DNA of 64,000 nucleotides. Origin: Nocardia sp. NBC_00403 (GTDB taxonomy: Bacteria; Actinomycetota; Actinomycetes; Mycobacteriales; Mycobacteriaceae). Positions 17,700-26,048 of the stretch are shown piece after piece; within the stretch, counting starts at the first letter, position 1, and each line of letters opens with the position of its first letter. The position numbers and the translations under genes were made by a program. The DNA lies in the NCBI RefSeq assembly GCF_036046055.1, contig NZ_CP107939.1:992001-1056000 (forward strand). The letters are read 5' to 3'. Below the pieces are notes generated by a model that saw only the letters and a list, made by a program, of their open reading frames with translations, ran no database searches and had not been told where the DNA came from.

Positions 17700-18353
17700 T
17701 TAGACGATACGGCGCGCCGTCACAACCATGTCGGGGCGCAGCGGGGTGTAGGAGACCGGGTCGCCCGACTGGACCGCATTCAGCAGCTTGCCGTCGCCTG
17801 CGTACATACCGACGTGGCCGCCGCCGTTGGTCACGACGATGTCACCGGGCTGCAGTTCGTGGAACGCCACCGGCGCGCCGACGTGCGACTGCTCGAAGCT
17901 GGTGCGGGGCAACTCGACTCCGGCCTGCCGGTAGGCCCACTGGACCAGACCCGAGCAGTCGAAGCTGTAGGGACCAGCGGCACCCCAGGAGTACTGGGCG
18001 CCGACCTTGGTCTTGGCCGCGTCGAGTGCGATGTTCGCAGGGGTGGATTGGAACATCCCCTGCAGGTTGGGCGCACCGAAGCTGGGCAGCTGCAGCTGCG
18101 GGGCGGCCATCGGGGCCTGCGGTGCCACCGGCATCGCGGTCAGGGCCTGCTGGATCTGCTGATTGAGCTGCTGAACCGGCTGCTCGAACTCCGGCGGGAC
18201 GTCGAAGTCGCCGATACCGGGGATATTGATGGTGGCGGCCATCGCGGGGATCGCGGGCATCGCACCTGTCGATGCGGCCACCGCGCCCATGACGAGGGCA
18301 CCCTTGACGGAATTCGGTAGCCGCGAATCCCGCTGCAAACTGTGTTTACCCAC
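17700..18353 (-). CDS. secreted NlpC/P60 peptidoglycan endopeptidase
   Basis: A 217-residue secreted cell-wall hydrolase. The N-terminus has a signal peptide (VKGALVMGAVAASTG...IPAMA-A). A Pro/Gln-rich linker follows, then the NlpC/P60 domain with Cys133 (YSFDCSGLVQWAY), His180 (GGGHVGMYAG) and a following polar residue region. This family cuts D-Glu-mDAP bonds in peptidoglycan, as in mycobacterial RipA/RipD. Both catalytic residues are present. GTG start. A c-di-AMP riboswitch occupies its leader, a common arrangement for actinobacterial wall hydrolases. Confidence 0.92.
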   Translation of the reverse strand: MGKHSLQRDSRLPNSVKGALVMGAVAASTGAMPAIPAMAATINIPGIGDFDVPPEFEQPVQQLNQQIQQALTAMPVAPQAPMAAPQLQLPSFGAPNLQGMFQSTPANIALDAAKTKVGAQYSWGAAGPYSFDCSGLVQWAYRQAGVELPRTSFEQSHVGAPVAFHELQPGDIVVTNGGGHVGMYAGDGKLLNAVQSGDPVSYTPLRPDMVVTARRIV

Positions 18354-18371
18354 CGAGCTGAGTCTCCGATC

Positions 18372-18530
18372 TTGCTGCTCTCCCGCCGACCGGGTTAGCT
18401 GACGGGCTCGGACCGGGAGATCGGTCCTACCTCACCAACCGAAATGGCTTGTGAGGATTCACCCCAGACGAAACCTGTGGGTCCCCGGCACGACAGCCGA
18501 GAGCTGGTGGCCCCGACAGTCGATTAGGCG
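18372..18530 (-). ncRNA. c-di-AMP riboswitch (ydaO/yuaA type)
   Basis: The leader of the NlpC/P60 gene, read on the minus strand, contains in order CCGGGGACCCACAGG, GGGGTGAATCC, TTGGTGAGGTAGGACCG, CTCCCGGTCCGAGCCCGTCA and GCTAACCCGGTCGGCG. This series and spacing match the conserved core of actinobacterial ydaO riboswitches, which turn off wall-hydrolase expression when c-di-AMP is high. The boundaries are approximate. The motif ends about 20 bases before the GTG start. Confidence 0.88.
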
Positions 18531-18763
18531 GTGACTCCCTGGCGCCGTTTCTCTTACGAAGCGACAGACTCCATGAAGTCACGAAGAGATTACGATGCGG
18601 GCGCGGTGTTGTCCAGCGCACAGCAAAACAGGTTCTGTGGTCTCGGCAAATTGCCTGCACGAACGGCCGGAAGAGCAACACGCCCGGATGATCACGACAC
18701 GATATCGGCGGAATCGGTCCCGTTATCCAATCGACAGTCACACCCGGATCCGGTAGTGCGCGA
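18531..18763. other. intergenic region upstream of the riboswitch
   Basis: No gene-like frame is seen. The segment should contain the promoter for the riboswitch RNA and ends at the stop of the convergent-side small gene at 18764. It contains relatively A/T-rich stretches around 18580-18660 but no clear promoter pair that I can defend. Confidence 0.4.
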
Positions 18764-19048
18764 TCAAAATTCGGACGACTGCCCAGGATCGTCGCCGGAA
18801 CGTTCGGACAGCGCTCGCTCGAGCCGATCGATGCGACGCCGCGCCTCGGCGAGGTCGACCTCGAGCTGACCGAGCGCCATGACCAGCGGTCCGACCGCAA
18901 GATCAGCGACGAGCTGCGGATCGTCGTACCCGCGCTCGATCGCGACCAGGATGTTGGAGCGGATGCGTCCGGCGACCGTCGCTCCGGCAGGCACGTTCCA
19001 GGACTCGACCACCTCGGCGGTGGTGGTGGGAGTGGATTCCTCGGACAT
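18764..19048 (-). CDS. small conserved-looking hypothetical protein
   Basis: A 94-residue protein. Start ATG 19048 (MSEESTPTT) has GGAGGGG directly upstream; the longer open frame to 19156 is not needed. It has a central helical region, AGRIRSNILVAIERGYDDPQ, and a C-terminal coiled-coil-like segment, QLEVDLAEARRRIDRLERAL. No signal peptide or membrane segment. Not recognised. It is divergent from the AAA ATPase gene. Confidence 0.7.
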   Translation of the reverse strand: MSEESTPTTTAEVVESWNVPAGATVAGRIRSNILVAIERGYDDPQLVADLAVGPLVMALGQLEVDLAEARRRIDRLERALSERSGDDPGQSSEF

Positions 19049-19219
19049 GCCCCTCCATTCCTGCGCTGGACCGTTCAGCGAACGGCCACCAGCGTAGAGA
19101 TTTCCGTGGCGATAGCAATAGTGCAATGACAACAAGGCAATTCGCGCCGCTAGCAATATCTAGGACGCGCCGTAGACATCCGCAGATTTATCGGAGATGA
19201 CGCGCTACGGTGTGTGTGC

Positions 19220-20401
19220 ATGGACCCCGTGCGGAATCCGTATGCCCCAGGAGCCGGACAACGCCCACCCGAACTGGCCGGACGCGACAAACAACTCACC
19301 GCCTTCGACATCGTGCTGGAACGCATCGCACGCAGCAGGCCGGAGCGCAGCGTGATGCTCACCGGACTGCGCGGCGTCGGAAAAACGGTACTGCTCAATC
19401 AGCTTCGCTCCGCCGCCGTCTCGCGCGGGTGGGGCACCGGCAAGATCGAGGCGCGTCCGGATCAGGAACTGCGGCGCCCGCTGTCCTCGGCGCTGCACAT
19501 GGCGGTCCGTGCGGTCGCTATGGCGCACCAGAATCCGGAGCGAGTCGACGACTTCCTCGGCATCCTCAAGGCTTTCGCGCTCCGCTCCACCGCGGACAAG
19601 GGCATGCGGGAGCGCTGGCAGCCAGGCATCGACGTGCCCGCGGTGACCGGTCGCGCCGACTCCGGCGACATCGAAATCGACCTCATCGAACTGCTCAAAG
19701 AGGCGGCGGCGCTGGCCGGCGATATCGGCGTCGGCATTGCGATCTTCATCGATGAGATGCAGGACCTCGGCGCCGCGGACATCTCCGCCATCTGCGGCGC
19801 GTGCCACGAATTGAGCCAGGACGCAGCGCCACTCATCGTCGTCGGCGCCGGCCTCCCCCATCTGCCCGCAGTACTGTCGGCGTCGAAAAGCTACTCGGAG
19901 CGACTGTTCAGCTATCACCGCATCGACCGGCTCGATCGCGAATCGGCCGACCAGGCGCTCATGGCACCGGCCGAACGTGAGGCGGTGAAGTTCACCGACG
20001 AAGCGCTGGATGCCCTGTACCAAAGGGCAGACGGCTATCCATATTTCGTACAGGCGTACGGCAAGGCCGCTTGGGATCAAGCTCCGGAGAGTCCGATCGG
20101 CATCGAGGATGTCGAAGTGGCCGCACCGACCGCCGAGGAAGAATTGGCCGTCGGCTTCTTCGGATCTCGCTACGAACGCGCAACACCAGCCGAGCGCGAG
20201 TACATGCGCGCCATGGCAGACCTGGCCGGGGACGACGGCCCGGTGGCGACCGCAGCTGTCGCCACCGAACTCGGCCGCAAACCTGCCTCACTGTCCCCTG
20301 CCCGCGATGGACTGATCAAGAAAGGGCTGATCTATTCGGCCGAGCGCGGCACCATCGGGTTTACGGTGCCGCATTTCGGCCGCTATCTACGCAGCGTCTG
20401 A
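19220..20401 (+). CDS. AAA ATPase (ORC/Cdc6-like ATP-binding protein)
   Basis: A 393-residue ATPase. Walker A is TGLRGVGKTVLL near residue 50, Walker B is IAIFIDEMQDL, followed by a sensor-like IVVGAGLPHLP. The C-terminal 90 residues look like a winged helix (EREYMRAMADLAGDDGPV then ATELGRKPASLSPARDGL). This layout is common in actinobacterial ATPases annotated as ATP-binding, and some are linked to DNA or defence, but the role here is unknown. Start ATG 19220 gives the best fit; GTG 19214 is 2 codons earlier. No ribosome-binding site, so translation may be leaderless. Confidence 0.85.
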   Translation: MDPVRNPYAPGAGQRPPELAGRDKQLTAFDIVLERIARSRPERSVMLTGLRGVGKTVLLNQLRSAAVSRGWGTGKIEARPDQELRRPLSSALHMAVRAVAMAHQNPERVDDFLGILKAFALRSTADKGMRERWQPGIDVPAVTGRADSGDIEIDLIELLKEAAALAGDIGVGIAIFIDEMQDLGAADISAICGACHELSQDAAPLIVVGAGLPHLPAVLSASKSYSERLFSYHRIDRLDRESADQALMAPAEREAVKFTDEALDALYQRADGYPYFVQAYGKAAWDQAPESPIGIEDVEVAAPTAEEELAVGFFGSRYERATPAEREYMRAMADLAGDDGPVATAAVATELGRKPASLSPARDGLIKKGLIYSAERGTIGFTVPHFGRYLRSV

Positions 20402-20434
20402 TTGCTACCCATTTGCCTCTCCAACAAGATCATT

Positions 20435-20454
20435 AGAGATCTGTAGAAATCTCT
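20435..20454. promoter_or_regulatory. inverted repeat upstream of the acyl-CoA dehydrogenase
   Basis: AGAGAT and ATCTCT flank 8 bases (CTGTAGAA), about 77 bases before the dehydrogenase start in an A/T-rich gap. It has the shape of an operator for a TetR or GntR-type fatty-acid regulator. No regulator gene is adjacent. Confidence 0.4.
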
Positions 20455-20530
20455 TTCCCGACAGACCTACCGGCGAGTAACTAAAGTTCTACACTCGAAT
20501 GTGATCCTGATCACGTCCGAGGAGGACATC

Positions 20531-22477
20531 ATGGCGACCACCGCGAAAGTCGACGCGACCGAAGAACAGGCCCGGGCACTTGTCGAGGAATCTCGCGAAA
20601 CCAGCTGGGTCAAACCGTCGTTCGCAAAGGAAATGTTTCTCGGACGGTTCCGGCTCGATCTGATCCACCCCTACCCGCAACCCAGCGCCGAAGACACCGC
20701 GCGCACCGAGGCCTACCTGGCCCGGCTGCGGCCGTTCTGCGAAACGATCGACGGCGCCGTGATCGAAGCGGAGTCCCGGATCCCGGACGAGTACGTGAAG
20801 GGGCTTGCCGAGCTCGGCTGCTTCGGACTGAAGATCTCGGAAGAGTACGGCGGCCAAGGTCTTTCCCAGGTCGGCTACAACCGGGCGCTGATGCTGGTCG
20901 GCTCGGCGCATCCGGCGCTCGGCGTGCTGTTGTCGGCGCATCAGTCCATCGGTGTCCCCGAGCCGCTGAAGCTGGCGGGCACCGCCGAACAGAAGGCCGA
21001 GTTCCTGCCCCGCTGCGCCGCGGGCGCGGTCAGCGCCTTCCTGCTCACCGAACCCGACGTCGGCTCCGACCCCGCTCGGATGGCGAGCAGCGCGACACCG
21101 ACCGAGGACGGCGAGGCCTACGAGCTCAACGGCGTCAAGCTGTGGACAACCAATGGCGTCGTCGCCGAACTGCTGGTGGTGATGGCGCGGGTGCCCAAGA
21201 GCGAGGGGCACCGCGGTGGCATCTCGGCGTTCATCGTCGAGGCCGATTCGCCGGGAATCACGGTGGAGCGGCGCAATTCGTTCATGGGCCTGCACGGCAT
21301 CGAGAACGGCGTCACCAGGATGCACAACGTCCGCGTCCCCAAGCGCAACCTCGTCGGCCGCGAGGGCGACGGCTTGAAGATCGCGCTCACCACGCTCAAC
21401 GCCGGTCGCCTCGCCATTCCGGCGCTGTGCACCGCGGCATCGAAGTGGTCGCTGAAGATCGCGCGGGAGTGGAGCACGCAGCGGGTCCAGTGGGGCAGGC
21501 CGGTCGGCGAACACGCGGCCGTCGGCGAGAAGATCTCTTTCATTGCGGCCACCACCTACGCGCTGGAAGCGGCACTCGACCTCTCCGCGACGATGTGCGA
21601 CGAGGGCCGCAACGACATTCGGATCGAGGCCGCGCTCGCCAAACTTTGGGCCAGTGAAATGAGCTGTCGGATCGCCGACGAGCTCGTGCAGATCCGCGGC
21701 GGCCGCGGCTATGAGACGGCGGCTTCGCTGCAGGCACGCGGCGAACGTGCGGTTGGCGCCGAGCAATTGGTCCGCGACCTGCGGATCAACCGCATCTTCG
21801 AAGGCTCGAGCGAAATCATGCGGCTGCTGATCGCCAGGGAGATGGCCGACGCACACATGGCCGCCGCAGGCGCGCTCGTCGATCGCAACGCCGAGTTCAA
21901 GGCCAAGGCCAAGGCCGCTGTCGGCGCGACCGGCTTCTACGCCAAGTGGTTCCCGCAGCTCGCGGTCGGCGCAGGCACCGTGCCCGCAACCTATGGTGAG
22001 TTCGGTGTGCTGGCCAGGCACCTGCGGTTCGTCGAGCGCAATGCGCGCAAGCAGGCCAGATCGTTGATGTATGCGATGGGCCGCTGGCAGGCAGGCCTGG
22101 AGTACCGGCAGAACTTCCTCGGCCGGATCGTCGACATCGGCGCCGAGCTGTTCGCGATGTCGGCGGTCTGTGTGCGGGCTCAGGCACAGCGGGCCGCGGG
22201 CGCCGAGGAGGCCGCCGCCGAGGAGCTCGCCGATACGTTCTGCCGGCAGTCGCGGGTGCGGGTGCGCGCGCTCTTCGACGCGCTGTGGGACAACACCGAC
22301 GACGAAGATCGGACCCTCACCAGGGGCGTCCTCGACGGTCGCTACCGCTGGCTGGAGGAAGGCGTGCTGGATCCGAGCGAGGGCACCGGGCCGTGGATCG
22401 CCGAATGGCAGGTCGGTCCGTCGACCGAGGCGAACCTGCTGCGCCCGTTCCTGCCCTCCACCAGGACCCGCCTGTAG
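20531..22477 (+). CDS. long-form acyl-CoA dehydrogenase
   Basis: A 648-residue flavoenzyme for the first step of fatty-acid beta-oxidation. It has a VLCAD/ACAD9-like layout: N-terminal helical domain, middle beta domain (FLLTEPDVGSDPARM; ELNGVKLWTTNGVVAELLVV), C-terminal helical domain with QIRGGRGYE and RINRIFEGSSEIMRLLIA, which carries the expected catalytic glutamate, then about 200 extra residues. Start ATG 20531 follows GAGGAG by 7 bases; an in-frame ATG/ATT at 20501 is less likely. It stands alone with its own leader. Confidence 0.92.
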   Translation: MATTAKVDATEEQARALVEESRETSWVKPSFAKEMFLGRFRLDLIHPYPQPSAEDTARTEAYLARLRPFCETIDGAVIEAESRIPDEYVKGLAELGCFGLKISEEYGGQGLSQVGYNRALMLVGSAHPALGVLLSAHQSIGVPEPLKLAGTAEQKAEFLPRCAAGAVSAFLLTEPDVGSDPARMASSATPTEDGEAYELNGVKLWTTNGVVAELLVVMARVPKSEGHRGGISAFIVEADSPGITVERRNSFMGLHGIENGVTRMHNVRVPKRNLVGREGDGLKIALTTLNAGRLAIPALCTAASKWSLKIAREWSTQRVQWGRPVGEHAAVGEKISFIAATTYALEAALDLSATMCDEGRNDIRIEAALAKLWASEMSCRIADELVQIRGGRGYETAASLQARGERAVGAEQLVRDLRINRIFEGSSEIMRLLIAREMADAHMAAAGALVDRNAEFKAKAKAAVGATGFYAKWFPQLAVGAGTVPATYGEFGVLARHLRFVERNARKQARSLMYAMGRWQAGLEYRQNFLGRIVDIGAELFAMSAVCVRAQAQRAAGAEEAAAEELADTFCRQSRVRVRALFDALWDNTDDEDRTLTRGVLDGRYRWLEEGVLDPSEGTGPWIAEWQVGPSTEANLLRPFLPSTRTRL

Positions 22478-22485
22478 TCGTCGAC

Positions 22486-22560
22486 GCCGATCGGCCGCAG
22501 CTCGCGGCGTCGCGTCGGTGGCCCTGGCCACCGACGCCACGCTCGGTGCGGCCGATCGGC
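22486..22560. terminator. nested hairpins after the acyl-CoA dehydrogenase
   Basis: An inner stem GCGTCGGTGGCC/GGCCACCGACGC (22512-22537, 2-base loop) lies inside an outer pair GCCGATCGGCCGC (22486-22498) and GCGGCCGATCGGC (22548-22560). No T run follows, but the two nested perfect stems just after the stop suggest a terminator or a recombination-derived palindrome. Confidence 0.6.
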
Positions 22561-22911
22561 CTGTCTGCCGAGGTGCAGGAAAGCCGCTGGATACACGCAG
22601 GCGCCGAAGACGAGCGCGTGGGTGACCGTGGATAGCAAAATCTAGTGGACTCTAGGAAATCTGGTCGATCCACTGATAGTCGGCGGCCAAGTGGTTGATC
22701 GTAGGTATCTACCAAAATCTAGCGTTTGACCTACTGTTTCGTAGATTCTCCGATCAAAATCGGCCGGGACTGCGACGATGTTGATCACCTGCGTCGGTTC
22801 GGCATCGTGTGCATAACGGTGGGTATGGCCGGCTAACACCAAGGAAATGACTACCGACAACCAGGCAAGACGCTCCGCTCGAGGTGACTCGGCAGTCACA
22901 GGAGAACCCTC
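22561..22911 (+). promoter_or_regulatory. leader region of the alpha/beta hydrolase with short palindromes
   Basis: No gene is seen. An A/T-richer stretch at 22635-22760 holds three short palindromes: CTAGTGGACTCTAG (22642-22655), GTAGGTATCTAC (22701-22712) and CTACTGTTTCGTAG (22731-22744). Two share GTAG/CTAC arms. They are candidate operators for an unknown repressor; the promoter for the hydrolase should lie here. Confidence 0.45.
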
Positions 22912-23877
22912 ATGTCCACGATCATCGCCCGCTTCGCCGCCGACCATGACGGCCACCGGATTACGGTGTCGGCCGACGACGGCGTCCCGATCGCGGTTCG
23001 CACCTTCGGCGCCGACGACGCTCCGCTGTCCGTGGTTTTCGTGCACGGCCATTGCCTGCGCACCGAATCCTGGTCGTTCCTGCGCGATCAGCTCTTGCGC
23101 CAGTGGGGGCCAGGCACCCGGATGGTCTTCTACGACCATCGCGGCCACGGCGAATCGGGCGTGGCCGATCCGTCCAGCTACACCATCGACCAGCTCGCGC
23201 ACGACCTCGACGCCGTGCTGCGGGCGGTGGTGCCGACGGGCCCGGTCATCCTGGTCGGCCATTCCATGGGCGCCATGGTCACTCTCGCCTACTCCCGCCT
23301 GTTCCCCGCGGCGATCGGCACCCGCGTCGTCGGCGTCGGCCTGATCGCGGGTGCCGCCAACGGCCTCACCGAGGTGGGCCTCGGCCGCTTCCTGCATCGG
23401 CGCGCGGTGAGCTCGCTGCAAGTGGCGGTGCTGCGCGCACCTCGGGCCATGCAGGCATCCAAGCGGCTGACCCGACGGATCTTCGAGCCGATCCTGCGCG
23501 AGGCGACCTTCGGCACCAGGAAGGTGAATCCCAGGATGGTCGCGGTCGCGACGGCGATGCTGAACGAGACCCCGCTGCTGACGATGTCGAGCTTCCTCGC
23601 CTCGCTGATCACGTTCGACGAGACCGCGACGCTGCACCGGCTCGGCACCATCCCGGCTCTCGTGCTCGCCGGTTCCGCGGACATCGTGGTGCCGTTCGCG
23701 CATTCGGTGGTGCTCGCATCGCAACTGGCCGGATCCGAGCTGGTCCGACTGGAAGGCGCGGGCCACAGCGTGATCCTGGAGCGCGCGGAGGAAGTGGCGC
23801 TGTCCATTGCAGGGCTGGTCGAACGGGTCTTCGCCGACCTGCGCGGACAGGGACCGGAGTACGCGGCCGTCAGCTGA
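22912..23877 (+). CDS. alpha/beta hydrolase
   Basis: A 321-residue hydrolase of the alpha/beta fold. The oxyanion region is FVHGHCLRTESW, the nucleophile Ser118 is in LVGHSMGAM, the acid is in LAGSADIVVP, and the histidine is in EGAGHSVILE, so the triad is complete. No signal peptide. Ribosome-binding site AGGAGA precedes ATG 22912. The substrate is not predictable; esterase or epoxide-hydrolase-like activity is possible. Confidence 0.9.
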   Translation: MSTIIARFAADHDGHRITVSADDGVPIAVRTFGADDAPLSVVFVHGHCLRTESWSFLRDQLLRQWGPGTRMVFYDHRGHGESGVADPSSYTIDQLAHDLDAVLRAVVPTGPVILVGHSMGAMVTLAYSRLFPAAIGTRVVGVGLIAGAANGLTEVGLGRFLHRRAVSSLQVAVLRAPRAMQASKRLTRRIFEPILREATFGTRKVNPRMVAVATAMLNETPLLTMSSFLASLITFDETATLHRLGTIPALVLAGSADIVVPFAHSVVLASQLAGSELVRLEGAGHSVILERAEEVALSIAGLVERVFADLRGQGPEYAAVS

Positions 23878-23978
23878 GCGAGGGCCACCCATCGTCGCTG
23901 GCAACATTCGAGCCAACCGCCGGAATCGCATATCGACGAGCCAAAACACGATTCCTCACGTACTGTGTTGGAGATCAC

Positions 23979-24000
23979 GTTGTGTGGTGAGTCACACAAC
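23979..24000. promoter_or_regulatory. perfect 8-bp inverted repeat before a small gene
   Basis: GTTGTGTG and CACACAAC separated by GTGAGT, 86 bases before the small gene at 24086. It has the look of an operator or a short hairpin in the 5' leader. Confidence 0.45.
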
Positions 24001-24085
24001 TTGGTGCAGCACGTTCCGCGGCAGACTATGGAAACACCGCTGTGCACCGAGTTCGTATGTCCGCCAAGGAACACAGGAGGTAACG

Positions 24086-24373
24086 ATGACACGCAGCGAT
24101 ATCGCGGAACTCCGCTACGCAGTCGGCCAGCTCCGGCAATCTATCGGCGCACTGCGCTCGCACTACGGCGACGCAAACACCGTGCGACGACTGGAGAACG
24201 ACCTCGACCGGCTCGTCATCGACGCCGACGAGCTCGAGCAATCGCCGCCGCCGGAAGTCACCCGCCGACCCCAGGACACCATCTACGTCCCGGACAGCAA
24301 GTCGGACGAGGCAGCCTGGATGGGCGCGCAGGACGAAGGCCTGGGCTTCCACTCCCGCCCGCGCACGAAGTAG
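24086..24373 (+). CDS. small hypothetical protein
   Basis: A 95-residue protein with a strong ribosome-binding site (AGGAGGT, spacing 5). The first 50 residues are helical and coiled-coil-like (ELRYAVGQLRQSIGALRSHY, then NDLDRLVIDADELEQ), and the tail is proline- and charge-rich. No signal peptide. Not recognised. The open frame extends to 23807 but only this start has a ribosome-binding site. Confidence 0.7.
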   Translation: MTRSDIAELRYAVGQLRQSIGALRSHYGDANTVRRLENDLDRLVIDADELEQSPPPEVTRRPQDTIYVPDSKSDEAAWMGAQDEGLGFHSRPRTK

Positions 24374-24426
24374 CACCTGCCGGTCACCGCCTGGAGCACC
24401 TGCATCGGGCGGTGTTCTTGCGTGCC

Positions 24427-25650
24427 TCAGGCCCGATGTCTGCCGAATCGACGGGGTCGAGAACCGTGAAAGCGGGCCCCGAGTGGTGCCGTCGCGACCG
24501 GGGTCGTCGCCGCTGATTCGAACAGGGCCGCGATGCCGTGGTCGTGACCGAGTGCGATTGCTTCGAGCCCGTAGCGCCCCTCGGTGCGAGCCAATTCGTG
24601 CAGCATCGTGGTCATGATGCGCAGGCCGGTGGCGCCGACCGGGTGGCCGAGAGCAATCGCCGAGCCATTGACGTTGAGGCGGTCGCGGGTGTCGAAATCC
24701 CACTCCTTGGCCAGCGCGAGCACTTCCACGGCAAAGCCCTCGTTGACCTCCACCAGATCGACATCGTCGAGGGTGAAGCCGGTGCGGCCGAGCACCTTGG
24801 CGACAGCCGGGGCAGCACCGAGAGTCGCTGTGTCGGAATCACATCCGGCCGCGGCCCAACCCACGAGATAGGCCATGGGGGACAGCCCGAGTTCCTCGAG
24901 CCGATCCTCGGCGACCACCAGGCAGGCGGCGGCACCGTGTCGATGCGCGCTCATATTTCCGGTGGTGACGACGCCCTCGGAGATCAACGGGTGCAGCGCG
25001 GCGAGGGTGCGCGCCGAGACATCCTCACGCACGCCCTCATCCCGCAGTATCTGATGCCGCGATGCGGTGTCGGTGCGGGAATCGGACCAGTCGTGCCCCT
25101 CCGGCACCACGCCGACCGGGATCACCTCGGCGGCGAAGTGACCCTGCCGCCACGCGCGAGCGGCCTTGCGATGGCTCGCCGCGGCGAACTCGTCGGCATC
25201 GGCCCTGCTGATTCCGTAATGGCGGGCCAGGTCTTCGGCATTCGCGAGATCGCCGGTTCGAACCGGGTCACCGTAGCCGGTCACCGCGTCCGCAGCACAC
25301 TCCACACCACCCGCGACCACCACGTCGGCGGCACCGGTTTGCACCATCATCGCCGCGGTGATCACCGCCTGCAGGCCGCTGCCACAGCGGCGATCGGTGA
25401 GAAACCCCGGCACGGCGAAGGGCAGCCCGGCACCGCGGGCCGCGAGCCTGCTCAGCTCCGGTGCGCTGGTTGCACCGCCATCGACGCGGGCCATCGCGAC
25501 ATCCTCGATGCGCATCGGGTCGATACCCGATCGATCGATGACCGCCGAGAGGACGGTGGAGGCAAGCCATTCCGGCGGCATTCCCGATAGCGCTCCCCCC
25601 TCGACTCCACTCGGAGTTCGGACCGGCGCCACAATCGCAGCCCTTCTCAT
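24427..25650 (-). CDS. thiolase-family protein lacking the second catalytic cysteine
   Basis: A 407-residue thiolase fold protein. The nucleophilic cysteine is present in TDRRCGSGLQAVI, and VNEGFAVEVLAL and IALGHPVGATGLRI match the conserved Asn and His motifs. In the final motif, where thiolases read RYGLxxxCxGGGxG, this protein reads RYGLEAIALGHDHG: the cysteine is alanine and two of the glycines are changed. It may catalyse a different reaction or be weakly active. Start ATG 25650 (MRRAAIVAPVRTP) follows GGAAGGAG; an upstream frame to 25698 is not needed. It is divergent from sdhC. Confidence 0.88.
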   Translation of the reverse strand: MRRAAIVAPVRTPSGVEGGALSGMPPEWLASTVLSAVIDRSGIDPMRIEDVAMARVDGGATSAPELSRLAARGAGLPFAVPGFLTDRRCGSGLQAVITAAMMVQTGAADVVVAGGVECAADAVTGYGDPVRTGDLANAEDLARHYGISRADADEFAAASHRKAARAWRQGHFAAEVIPVGVVPEGHDWSDSRTDTASRHQILRDEGVREDVSARTLAALHPLISEGVVTTGNMSAHRHGAAACLVVAEDRLEELGLSPMAYLVGWAAAGCDSDTATLGAAPAVAKVLGRTGFTLDDVDLVEVNEGFAVEVLALAKEWDFDTRDRLNVNGSAIALGHPVGATGLRIMTTMLHELARTEGRYGLEAIALGHDHGIAALFESAATTPVATAPLGARFHGSRPRRFGRHRA

Positions 25651-26006
25651 GCTGATGACTCCTTCCCTCGGCCTGCCCGTCCGGTGCGATACACGCATCA
25701 GCCCACGTCAGCGGGTAATTCTCGAGAGAAAAGGTCACCACAATTTTATTGCCGCCGTGTGACGATCGAACCGCCGATTATTCGACCTCGAGTCTTCTTT
25801 GTTCCACACCCACTCGAATCACGTTCTGTTTAAGCCGAGTTCGATGCGTTTGCGGTCCGTTCACTGCCGCGCGCCGGCTACCCGACGGCCGCCGATGTGG
25901 CGCAAATCACGGGCGTCGCAGCGGGTCTGTCTTACCGGGACCACGCTCGAGCAATAGCGGGGGTGTCGTATGGTGCTCAGCATCACATTCGATTGCGGAG
26001 GTAACG
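25651..26006. other. divergent intergenic region, thiolase/sdh
   Basis: A 356-bp gap between divergent genes. It is A/T-richer at 25735-25830 and should hold both promoters. The sdh ribosome-binding site GGAGGT is at its right end (25997-26002). I see no gene-like frame and no clear riboswitch. Confidence 0.5.
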
Positions 26007-26048
26007 ATGACCACCCGCACAGCAGATCAGCGAGGCATCCACCTGTGA
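26007..26048 (+). CDS. 13-residue leader peptide of the sdh operon
   Basis: A tiny frame, MTTRTADQRGIHL, with the best ribosome-binding site of the region (GGAGGTAAC, spacing 5). Its TGA overlaps the GTG start of sdhC (GTGA), so translation of sdhC is probably coupled to it. It carries no run of one amino acid, so classic attenuation is unlikely. An alternative is that GTG is not the sdhC start, but the sdhC frame has no other good start. Confidence 0.5.
   Translation: MTTRTADQRGIHL

Noticed and set aside
20489..22540. 683-residue minus-strand frame opposite the acyl-CoA dehydrogenase
   Set aside because: The plus strand carries all conserved dehydrogenase motifs; the antisense has none.
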